A stretch of DNA of 40,470 nucleotides from Bacteroidota bacterium (GTDB taxonomy: Bacteria; Bacteroidota; Bacteroidia; Palsa-948), in NCBI GenBank assembly GCA_016213435.1, contig JACRAL010000093.1, positions 77,670 through 118,139 of the forward strand. Direction: 5' to 3'. The notes beneath the pieces are model-generated. The model did not search any database. It was not told the DNA's origin and saw only the letters and a program-made list of their open reading frames with translations. Both the position numbers and the translations under genes were made by a program. This document shows, piece by piece, positions 33,578 through 40,470 of the stretch. Numbering within the stretch: the first letter of the stretch is position 1; each line of letters begins with the position of its first letter.

Positions 33578-36415
33578 ATGAAGATTAGAACTTTAATCAT
33601 TTCATTCTTTTTATCTCTTCTGTGGTTTCCTGTTGCCTATTCCCAAACCAATAATCAAATATTTACAGGAGGGAGTGCTTCAGGAAATGTTACAGGTTGT
33701 TATTCTCAGACAGATCCTGCTTTCACTCCTGTTGCTGTAAACAACAGCATTTTTGCAGGAGGCAGTGCTTCCGGAAATGTGGTAGGATGCTATGCACAGG
33801 CGGATCCACCTTCTTCGGGAGTGGTAAACAACAGCATTTTTACAGGAGGAAGTGCTGCTGGGAATGCGGTGGGATGCTACGCTCAGACAAGCCCTACCTC
33901 TACTCCCGCGGCAAGCAGCAACATATTTAGAGGCGGTAGTGCAGACGGTGACATCATGAGTTGCATTAGTCAAGGTCCGCTAGAATATTGCACAGGCCCT
34001 GCACTTGTGTTTGACAGCATCAGAACAACCAACGCAAGTTGCAGTACAAACAATGACGGTTCTGCCATTACTTATCCTTCAGGCGGTGTCGGCCCCTATG
34101 TATATCAATGGTATCCAGGATTTCAGACCACACAGACTGCTTCCAATTTGTATGCAAATACCTATTCAATTACTGTCAGAGACAGCAGAAATTGCTTAGT
34201 CAATTCCACTGCAACAGTGGTTGCCAATTCAACAGGAGCTTCAATAGCCGGCATTACCACTATCTGTTACGGACAAAGCACCACGTTGACTGCTTCAGGT
34301 GGAACAAGTTACTTGTGGAATACAACTGCAACCACAGCCTCTATAACAGTGAACCCTACAAGCAACACTAGTTATACCGTTACTGCTACTACAGGGTCGT
34401 GCAACAGCAATGCCGTTGCAACCGTAACTGTTAACCCTTTGCCAACACCTTCCATTTCGGGCACTACCACTATCTGTAACGGACAAAGCACCACATTAAC
34501 CGCTTCGGGGGGAGCAACGTATTTATGGAATACTGCTGCCACTACAACTTCCATAACAGTAAGTCCTGGCAGCAACACATCTTACACTGTAACTGCTACA
34601 AATGTTTATGGTTGCACAGCCAACTCCACAATTACTGTAACTGTTAATCCTCTTCCCTCTGTTTCAGTATCGGGCACCACCACTCTCTGTAACGGGCAAA
34701 GTACCACATTGACAGCTTCTGGAGGAGCAACTTATTTATGGGCACCGGGAGGTGCTACCACAGCATCCATAACGGTGAGTCCTACTAGCAACACTACATA
34801 CACAGTTACTGCCACCAGTGCTTTTGGTTGTTCCAGCACAACAACTGCTGCCGTAACTGTAAATGCTTTGCCTACTGTTTCAATATCAGGTACTACTGTT
34901 ATTTGCAACGGGCAAAGCACCGTACTCACCGCTTCCGGTGGAGCAACTTATTTATGGAACACAACAGCAACCACAACATCCATAACGGTGAGTCCCACAA
35001 GCAACACTTCTTATACTGTAACCGGCACCAGTGCGCTGGGTTGTTCTAATACCGCAAATGTTACCGTAACTGTTAATCCTGTTCCCACTGCTACCATTTC
35101 AGCAGCTACCACTATTTGCAACGGGCAAAGCACCACATTAACCGCTTCAGGAGGAGTAACTTATTTATGGGCACCCGGAGGCGCAACTACTACAGCGGTA
35201 ACTGTTTCTCCCGGAAGCACTACTACCTATACGGTAACCGTAACCAATGCCTCCTCGTGTACTGATTCAAAAACTACAACTGTTACAGTTAACCCCATAC
35301 CTGCTGTTTCCATTTCAGGAAACACTACTATTTATGTTGGCGACAACACCATATTAACTGCTTCGGGAGGTACAAGTTATGTATGGAACACAACGGCAAC
35401 AACAACATCCATTACAGTGAGCCCGACAGTTACTACATCCTATACGGTAACAGCCACTAATGCGTACTCTTGCACTGCTGCTGCTTCAGCAACAGTAACC
35501 GTATTGGCTACTTCACTGCAATCCATTTTTAACGGTGGTCCTGCCGCAGGTTCTACAGTAAACTGTTATGCACAGGCAAGCCCTCCTCCTCCATCTGGAC
35601 CATTCAATAATAATATTTATTCAGGAGGAATAAATTCAGGAGATATGGTGAGCTGTTATGGACAAATATCTCCCCCTCCTCCTGCCGGACCATTCAATAA
35701 TATTATTTACGCAGGTGGTACAAATTCAGGAGATGTCATGAGTTGTCATACACAGGCAGATATCGCTTCTCCCCCTCCTCTCCCTCCGAACGGAATTGGT
35801 GGTGGCGGACCTGGTGGAGGATCCATGATGGGATGTACCGGTTTATACACCCCCCTCGTTATGCCAATTTCCTTATTGCACTTTGACGCATTTGTACTGG
35901 AAGAAACTGTAAAAACAGAATGGATTACCGTTTCTGAAATTAATAACGATTACTTTACTGTGGAAAAATCATTAGATCTTTTTTCTTTTGAAGAAACAGC
36001 ACGTGTTAAGGGAGCAGGCAACAGTTCTACTAGACTTAATTATTCAGCCATTGACAAAAATCCTTATCCGGGCACTTCCTATTATCGTTTGAAACAAACC
36101 GATTATAACGGAGAATTCAGCTACTCTCAAGTTGTGCCGGTTAATTTCGGCAAGAACGGAGCACAAAAATTTGCTGTATTCCCAAATCCTAGCTTTGGAG
36201 ATATTTATGCTTATTTTTCCGGCATGAAAGACCAGAAAATACAATTGCTGATAACAGATCCTTTAGGAAGAGAAGTTTTTGCAAAAGAACTCGTACTGAA
36301 AGAAGATATTGTAAAATACCATTTATCAAAAGGCAGTGAATTAGCAAAAGGAATATATTTTATTAAAGTTATTGTAAACGAAAAAGCATTTACTGAAAAA
36401 TTGATTATACAGTAG
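33578..36415 (+). CDS. Large Ig-repeat adhesin with Cys/Gly repeats and T9SS tail
   Basis: A 945-residue exported protein. The signal peptide (to ~22) is followed by four ~27-residue repeats of the form IF.GGSA.GN...CYAQ (about 28-128). A SprB-like segment comes next, then six ~71-residue Ig-like repeats (about 222-645) with TICNGQSTTLTASGGATYLW. Three more GG..SGD...CY.Q repeats with Pro-rich spacers lie near 650-755, followed by a Gly-rich turn. The LLHFDAFVLEETVKTEW module and a T9SS type A domain (865-945, from FAVFPNPSFGD) close it. The Cys/Gly repeats frame the Ig array, an arrangement also hinted at in the gene at the left edge. The role is presumed adhesion. Confidence 0.92.
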   Translation: MKIRTLIISFFLSLLWFPVAYSQTNNQIFTGGSASGNVTGCYSQTDPAFTPVAVNNSIFAGGSASGNVVGCYAQADPPSSGVVNNSIFTGGSAAGNAVGCYAQTSPTSTPAASSNIFRGGSADGDIMSCISQGPLEYCTGPALVFDSIRTTNASCSTNNDGSAITYPSGGVGPYVYQWYPGFQTTQTASNLYANTYSITVRDSRNCLVNSTATVVANSTGASIAGITTICYGQSTTLTASGGTSYLWNTTATTASITVNPTSNTSYTVTATTGSCNSNAVATVTVNPLPTPSISGTTTICNGQSTTLTASGGATYLWNTAATTTSITVSPGSNTSYTVTATNVYGCTANSTITVTVNPLPSVSVSGTTTLCNGQSTTLTASGGATYLWAPGGATTASITVSPTSNTTYTVTATSAFGCSSTTTAAVTVNALPTVSISGTTVICNGQSTVLTASGGATYLWNTTATTTSITVSPTSNTSYTVTGTSALGCSNTANVTVTVNPVPTATISAATTICNGQSTTLTASGGVTYLWAPGGATTTAVTVSPGSTTTYTVTVTNASSCTDSKTTTVTVNPIPAVSISGNTTIYVGDNTILTASGGTSYVWNTTATTTSITVSPTVTTSYTVTATNAYSCTAAASATVTVLATSLQSIFNGGPAAGSTVNCYAQASPPPPSGPFNNNIYSGGINSGDMVSCYGQISPPPPAGPFNNIIYAGGTNSGDVMSCHTQADIASPPPLPPNGIGGGGPGGGSMMGCTGLYTPLVMPISLLHFDAFVLEETVKTEWITVSEINNDYFTVEKSLDLFSFEETARVKGAGNSSTRLNYSAIDKNPYPGTSYYRLKQTDYNGEFSYSQVVPVNFGKNGAQKFAVFPNPSFGDIYAYFSGMKDQKIQLLITDPLGREVFAKELVLKEDIVKYHLSKGSELAKGIYFIKVIVNEKAFTEKLIIQ
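34240..35510. repeat. Six ~213-bp tandem Ig-like repeats in the adhesin gene
   Basis: Units begin near 34251, 34461, 34674, 34889, 35102 and 35315 (period 210-216 bases). Each contains an ACGG(A/G)CAAAGCACC-type stretch encoding NGQSTTLTASGG, except the last, which has YVGDNTILTASGG. Confidence 0.85.
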
Positions 36416-36542
36416 ATGTAATTAAGAATGCAGAGTGCTATACGTATTATACGGAGCAAAGTAAAAAATAAAAATAAATAAATTCAATGAAACTCAAAAC
36501 CCAATCAACCAATTAATTATTAACCCTTAAACTCAAATAACC

Positions 36543-38147
36543 ATGATCACACAGCACAACCAACCGGGAATCACCGGAAAGAACGCAGCAGGAAATCTCT
36601 GCAGAAATTTCCTTATGGGACTATGCACCGCTTTAATGTTATTTGTCTTTGCTCCGCAAAAAATAGTTGCAAATAATATTGCGATAGCGAACATTACCTT
36701 AACGGGACAAAATACAGTGAGTGATTTCACACTTGCACAGTTTGATCTCAGCTGGGAAAACTCATGGCGCACCTCTACCTTAGAGAGCAACTGGGATGCG
36801 GCATGGGTATTTATTAAGTTCCGTAAAAAGGGAGCGATTTATAACTGGACTCATGCTACGCTGAACACGACAGGACACACTGCTCCTGCAGGAAGCACCA
36901 TTACCACACCAACAGACGGAAAGGGTGTTTTCATCTACCGCAGTGCCGATGGAACCGGAAACGTAAACTTTACAGGAGCACAGTTGCGATGGAACTATGG
37001 AGTAGACGGAATTGCCGATGCCGACAGCGTGGAGATATGCGTATTTGCCATAGAAATGGTTTATGTGCCCACAGGCACCTTTTATCTTGGGGATGGAACC
37101 TTTACCAATATACAAGGGCAATTTAGCAGGGCTGACAATACCACTATTCCTTTTACTATTTCTTCGGAAGGTGCACAAACACTGGGAGGAACAGTAGCCG
37201 CTAATATTGGCAATAACAACCGAGTTGGACAACAAGCCGCTCCATATCAAGATGATTTTAACAATACCACTACTGTGGCGCTTGCACCAGGTTTCCCAAA
37301 AGGTTATAACAAATTCTATTGCATGAAATATGAAATAACCCATGGGCAATGGGTAGACTTTTTAAATAAAATTACCTCTCCTCAGGAAGTTAACCGTACT
37401 AATAACATTGCATTATACAGGCAGAATATTGCGGGTGTTTGGCCCAATCATACCACAACTGTTCCTTACCGTGCATTGGGGTACATGAGTTTTGCAGATG
37501 TTGCTGCTTATTTAGACTGGGCTGCCCTGCGCCCCATGACAGAGTTTGAATACGAAAAATCCTGCCGCGGCACTTTGCCTGTGCTTGCCGATGAATGGGC
37601 ATCAGGAAAAGCAACTACTTCTCAGGTGGCTGTAACCTGTGCTGCATTAACAAATGATGGTTTAACCAATGAGGTTCCTGCAAATACCAACTCCAATATT
37701 CGTTTTAATTGTACCTCTGCCACCACTTCTTTGAGAGGTCCAATCCGTGTAGGAAGTTTTGCCCGTGTGGGTACCCTCACCAGGGATACTACAGGAGCAA
37801 GCTATTATGGTATTATGGAGCTGAGCGGAAACGTATGGGAAACAGTGGTAACTGTTGGTAATACAGATGGAAGAGGTTATACAGGAATTCATGGAAATGG
37901 TGGCTTGACCGTTGACGGGTATGCTGATGCTACACTATGGCCGACTTCTTTAAACACAACGTGGATACCAATGGGATGGGGACTTCGTGGTGGTGATGCA
38001 TATAACTCTGCAATTTACACACGGGTTTCTTCTCGTTATCATGTTGGTGAATCAGGAACCAATCCTACTCCAACACAAACTCGTCCTTATAATGGTTCGC
38101 CTTCCACTTTCTTTCAAGGAGGTCGCGGAGTGCGCACTGCGCCTTAA
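36543..38147 (+). CDS. Secreted SUMF1/formylglycine-generating-enzyme-fold protein
   Basis: A 534-residue protein with a long signal peptide (hydrophobic core NFLMGLCTALMLFVFAP). After a beta-rich N-terminal domain (about 45-190) comes the SUMF1/FGE fold: MVYVPTGTFYLGD, KFYCMKYEITHGQW, LRPMTEFEYEKSCRG, IMELSGNVWE and GLRGGDAYNS...RVSSRYH...GGRGVRT. The catalytic Cys pair of sulfatase-activating FGE is absent from the RGG segment, so it is likely not an FGE enzyme but one of the many bacterial members with other or unknown roles. No T9SS tail is seen. It ends with a strong terminator and is convergent with paralog copy 3. Confidence 0.85.
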   Translation: MITQHNQPGITGKNAAGNLCRNFLMGLCTALMLFVFAPQKIVANNIAIANITLTGQNTVSDFTLAQFDLSWENSWRTSTLESNWDAAWVFIKFRKKGAIYNWTHATLNTTGHTAPAGSTITTPTDGKGVFIYRSADGTGNVNFTGAQLRWNYGVDGIADADSVEICVFAIEMVYVPTGTFYLGDGTFTNIQGQFSRADNTTIPFTISSEGAQTLGGTVAANIGNNNRVGQQAAPYQDDFNNTTTVALAPGFPKGYNKFYCMKYEITHGQWVDFLNKITSPQEVNRTNNIALYRQNIAGVWPNHTTTVPYRALGYMSFADVAAYLDWAALRPMTEFEYEKSCRGTLPVLADEWASGKATTSQVAVTCAALTNDGLTNEVPANTNSNIRFNCTSATTSLRGPIRVGSFARVGTLTRDTTGASYYGIMELSGNVWETVVTVGNTDGRGYTGIHGNGGLTVDGYADATLWPTSLNTTWIPMGWGLRGGDAYNSAIYTRVSSRYHVGESGTNPTPTQTRPYNGSPSTFFQGGRGVRTAP

Positions 38148-38169
38148 TGGTTGAATGATGTTAGGATAG

Positions 38170-38225
38170 AAACAGTTTACAGTTGACTTAAATATTTGTA
38201 AAAGTTAATTGTAAACTGTTTTTTA
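38170..38225 (+). terminator. Strong rho-independent terminator
   Basis: Arms 38170-38189 and 38202-38221 pair over 20 bases (two G-U) with a 12-base loop, followed by a T run. It closes the gene ending at 38147. Confidence 0.85.
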
Positions 38226-38269
38226 TTTTGAGCATTCTACGTTACGCTATAAACTCGAAGATTTATAAA

Positions 38270-39820
38270 TCACTTCGCCTTCTCCCTCACCACCTCCGCA
38301 AAAGTTTTATTCTGAATCTTGCTTTCCACCCAGCTTAGAAAGTCAAACTCATCTATCGCTGCTTTCTCCATCGGGTTTTTCATCAGTTTCAGCAAAGTTG
38401 TTTTTAATTCTTGGAAAGCAAGAGTACGTTCTTTTCTGCTGACTGGCTTGCCCATGATTTGACGCAGGCAATGCATCAATGCTTTTTCTACTTTGAAAAT
38501 GCGATGGCGAGTGGATAGGAAATGCCTAGTTCTGCGCTCCAATGAATCCAGCATTTGTTCATCCTTGTGCAACTCATAATTGATAAGCAGATAGAGAATG
38601 TGTGCCAGTGCCTGTGTATCCTTTCGGAGTTCAATAGGATGATCGATGATTTTTATGATCCAGCGTAATGCTTCGTTATAACTCCCTGCTCCAAAAAGCA
38701 TATAGGCGATATTGTAATAGAGATTGTTTTTTGTAACAGAAGCAGCTTGGTTTAGAAGGATATGGTTTTCGTCTATCGCTTTCAAAGCCGGGAATACTTT
38801 TTCAAAGGCACCCTCCATCCGATACCCATTCAATTCATTTATGTAGGAATGTGTCCAGTATTCTGCCTTGAGCAAACTGGGAATAATCGGATAACTGCGA
38901 ATTTTCTGCAACACATCTTCCCTTTCGCCATATTTACCCGATCGAATATCGATTTTCTGCTTTTTATCGAAGTGACGTTTGGCAGATAAAAGATGTCCCA
39001 TGAAGATTGTTGAAATGTTCAATGCGAAAAGATGTTTCTTTTCCGGGTCTTTTAACTGATGGAAGTGTGTTTCTAGAAAATCACATTGTTCCTTTGCTGT
39101 TTCGAGCCCTTTAATAAAATCCCGTTTAAAGAAATAGCAAAGAGACCATATTTCATAATAATATGCCTTTGCTTCCGTGCAGGATGCCTGCTTTGAATTT
39201 CGTAAAAGAGGATGCTGCATTAACTTTTCGATACGGGATAGCTCTTTCTTGGTACGCATAGGACCTGCTTCCTGAATCCTCTGTATCATCTTATGGTGTA
39301 TTGCTTGGTAGTCATTAATGTTGCTTAGTTTTTGCAACACGGCTTTGCTTTCTTCGTTCAGACGAGGTATTTTCAATGTATCCAGTGTCGCGTAAGGAAT
39401 TCTTTCCATGTCTAATATTTCCATCAGCAATTCCCATTGCTCATGCTGATAGGCAATTGCTTTGGTTGTCTTTAATAGCTTCAGCGCATGCGCAGTAAGC
39501 CCTTTACGTAAAAGAATTCCGGCTTTGCGGAGCTGGCTGTGCAGGTTGACATCCGCACCGCTGTGGTAATTTTCCAAACTGCGGAGAATATTATTATAAA
39601 GACGGTTCTTTGTAGCAAAAAGCTGCCGCAAAAACTTTTGTCCGCTATATGCTGTGCGAATGGCATCCTCATTATAGCGGTGTTGTTTTTCCATTGCATC
39701 ATATAATTTCAGATAGTTTTTATCTCCGCCTTTCATGGATGAAAACATCTTGAAATACTTTTTTTCAGCCATGGTGAGCGAATGGATTAACTCGAAAAGC
39801 TCAATACTTGTCTTTTTCAT
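38270..39820 (-). CDS. Paralogous helical-repeat protein, copy 3 of 3
   Basis: It has 516 residues from the Met at 39820, which matches the MKKT start of the other copies; a Met two codons earlier is possible. It is helical throughout, with no signal or membrane segment. It shares SLTMAEKKYFKMFSS, GGDKNYLKLYDAMEKQ, LRSLENYH, LLRKGLTAHALKLLK, YYNIAYMLFGAGSYNEALRW and FDFLSWVESKIQNKTFAEVV with the other two copies. The middle carries an insertion (about ten residues near KKQKIDIRSGKYGE) relative to copy 1. The conserved 29-bp element lies 126 bases upstream of the start. Function is unknown. Confidence 0.8.
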   Translation of the reverse strand: MKKTSIELFELIHSLTMAEKKYFKMFSSMKGGDKNYLKLYDAMEKQHRYNEDAIRTAYSGQKFLRQLFATKNRLYNNILRSLENYHSGADVNLHSQLRKAGILLRKGLTAHALKLLKTTKAIAYQHEQWELLMEILDMERIPYATLDTLKIPRLNEESKAVLQKLSNINDYQAIHHKMIQRIQEAGPMRTKKELSRIEKLMQHPLLRNSKQASCTEAKAYYYEIWSLCYFFKRDFIKGLETAKEQCDFLETHFHQLKDPEKKHLFALNISTIFMGHLLSAKRHFDKKQKIDIRSGKYGEREDVLQKIRSYPIIPSLLKAEYWTHSYINELNGYRMEGAFEKVFPALKAIDENHILLNQAASVTKNNLYYNIAYMLFGAGSYNEALRWIIKIIDHPIELRKDTQALAHILYLLINYELHKDEQMLDSLERRTRHFLSTRHRIFKVEKALMHCLRQIMGKPVSRKERTLAFQELKTTLLKLMKNPMEKAAIDEFDFLSWVESKIQNKTFAEVVREKAK

Positions 39821-39861
39821 AACCATATTGATTATTGATCATAAAGATAGACATAATACGG

Positions 39862-39882
39862 ATTATATATAGTAGAAAAGCA
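39862..39882 (-). promoter_or_regulatory. Conserved upstream motif of paralog copy 3
   Basis: ATTATATATAGTAGAAAAGC on the plus strand, 42 bases from the start, matches the motif of copy 1 at the same distance. Confidence 0.5.
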
Positions 39883-39945
39883 TATTTGATAAAATAAACA
39901 TTCTAAATCATATTAGTAGAATAACCCTGAAAGTTGTTTCTCCGG

Positions 39946-39974
39946 CACCACTTCTTTGACCGAACTTTGTTATA
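39946..39974. promoter_or_regulatory. 29-bp conserved element upstream of paralog copy 3
   Basis: Matches 21597-21625 at 28 of 29 positions and stands exactly 126 bases from the paralog start. It is 17 bases before the plus-strand gene at 39991. Confidence 0.6.
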
Positions 39975-39990
39975 AAATAAACTAAGCTAT

Positions 39991-40251
39991 ATGATATCCA
40001 TAGGCATTGAACTACCTTCACCTCCGATCTCCGCGAAGGAGCTTCGTCAATGGCGCAAATGGAGAGATGGGATGAACATGCTGATGGACGCCACTCAGCG
40101 CAAGCAGAAAACAGTAAAAACTCGATACGAAGATTTATGGGCACTACCGCTTCTCAAGCAGGGAACCACTCTTCGTTCTTCTCCGAAGCCCTGCGAAGGA
40201 CGAAGCAAAAAGAAAAAGAAAGGCAATAGAAAACAAACATTACACAGATGA
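39991..40251 (+). CDS. Small basic protein (hypothetical, 86 aa)
   Basis: I do not recognise it. The protein has 86 residues, with a helical, Arg/Lys/Trp-rich middle (KELRQWRKWRDGMNMLMDAT) and a very basic tail (SKKKKKGNRK). The segment LRSSPKPCEGRSKK is encoded by a hairpin (40171-40205), probably another in-frame palindromic element. It overlaps the next frame by ATGA, a sign of coupled translation. It starts just after the conserved 29-bp element, like the small basic gene at 21737. Confidence 0.5.
   Translation: MISIGIELPSPPISAKELRQWRKWRDGMNMLMDATQRKQKTVKTRYEDLWALPLLKQGTTLRSSPKPCEGRSKKKKKGNRKQTLHR
40171..40205. repeat. Hairpin element inside the small basic gene
   Basis: CTTCGTTCTTC (40171-40181) pairs with GAAGGACGAAG (40195-40205), with a 13-base loop TCCGAAGCCCTGC. 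It is read through in frame near the C-terminus. It differs in sequence from the C-rich elements. Confidence 0.55.
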
Positions 40252-40470
40252 GAATACTAAACTCCTTATTCCGCGGAAAACTCTCTCAACAAACACAAGA
40301 GGAGAGTGTTCGGCTTCGTGCCCTGAGAAAGAACTTCCGTGACGAAAGAAATAAAATCTGGACAACAAGTGTCAGCATCTATGCCCAGAGTATCAGAACG
40401 CCCGATGAGAGGGATGCTATTAGTGCCGAGAGAGACAGCATTTGGAACGAGAGGGTTAGAACTTATAAAA
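40248..40470 (+). CDS. Hypothetical protein, 5' part (runs off window)
   Basis: ATG at 40248 overlaps the preceding stop (ATGA). The 74 visible residues are charged and helical (LRALRKNFRDERNKIW, DERDAISAERDSIWNERV), with no signal peptide, suggesting a coiled coil. No family is recognised. Translational coupling to the gene upstream supports it. Confidence 0.45.
   Translation, partial: MRILNSLFRGKLSQQTQEESVRLRALRKNFRDERNKIWTTSVSIYAQSIRTPDERDAISAERDSIWNERVRTYK

Noticed and set aside
34240-35510. Several long frames in alternative phases of the Ig-repeat region
   Set aside because: Shadows created by the repetitive, stop-poor coding sequence of the adhesin; no starts or family features.

Overview
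The window is a chromosomal segment of a Bacteroidota bacterium, most like the Sphingobacteriia/Chitinophagales side of the phylum. The evidence is type IX secretion (T9SS) C-terminal domains on many proteins, two CHU_C/gliding-type C-termini, SprB-like repeats, TAnnTTTG promoter boxes, FISUMP and GxxExxY families, and moderate to low G+C. No rRNA, transposase, CRISPR array or prophage core is visible.

Layout. 1-1.8 kb: the 3' part of a T9SS surface protein, then an elongator tRNA-Met. 2-7.1 kb: glyceraldehyde-3-phosphate dehydrogenase, then two divergent GT-C/TPR membrane proteins with a relic T9SS tail and a strong hairpin between them. 7.1-11.7 kb: a beta-barrel protein with a G9 tract, a tail-fibre-like surface protein that joins a peptidase S74 chaperone domain to a T9SS tail, an unrecognised 399-aa protein, and a short repeat gene built from five 42-bp units. 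11.9-20 kb: mostly housekeeping or accessory single genes (NarL-type response regulator, LpxH, GxxExxY protein, M1 metallopeptidase, HNH-like Cys-rich protein, AsnB). 20-40.5 kb: a cell-surface island of six large exported proteins (SBBP propeller, FISUMP lipoprotein, BNR-like propeller, two CHU_C adhesins, one Ig-repeat adhesin) plus a secreted SUMF1-fold protein. These are interleaved with three paralogous ~510-aa helical proteins on the minus strand. Small plus-strand genes start divergently from two of the paralogs.

How the parts relate. The surface proteins share export routes (Sec, then T9SS) and modular repeats, so the region looks like an adhesin/surface-display locus. The three paralogs are unrecognised. 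They share a start motif, a C-terminal motif and, in two of them, a 29-bp intergenic element exactly 126 bp from the start codon, so they look like duplicated gene-plus-control-region cassettes.

A second theme is a family of GC-rich palindromic elements. Some are intergenic (10.04, 21.64 kb). Others sit in frame inside genes (GT-C/TPR protein at 4.35 kb, LpxH at 12.67 kb, and a different hairpin in a small gene at 40.17 kb), in the manner of Rickettsia palindromic elements. All function names come from reading motifs; no database search was run.
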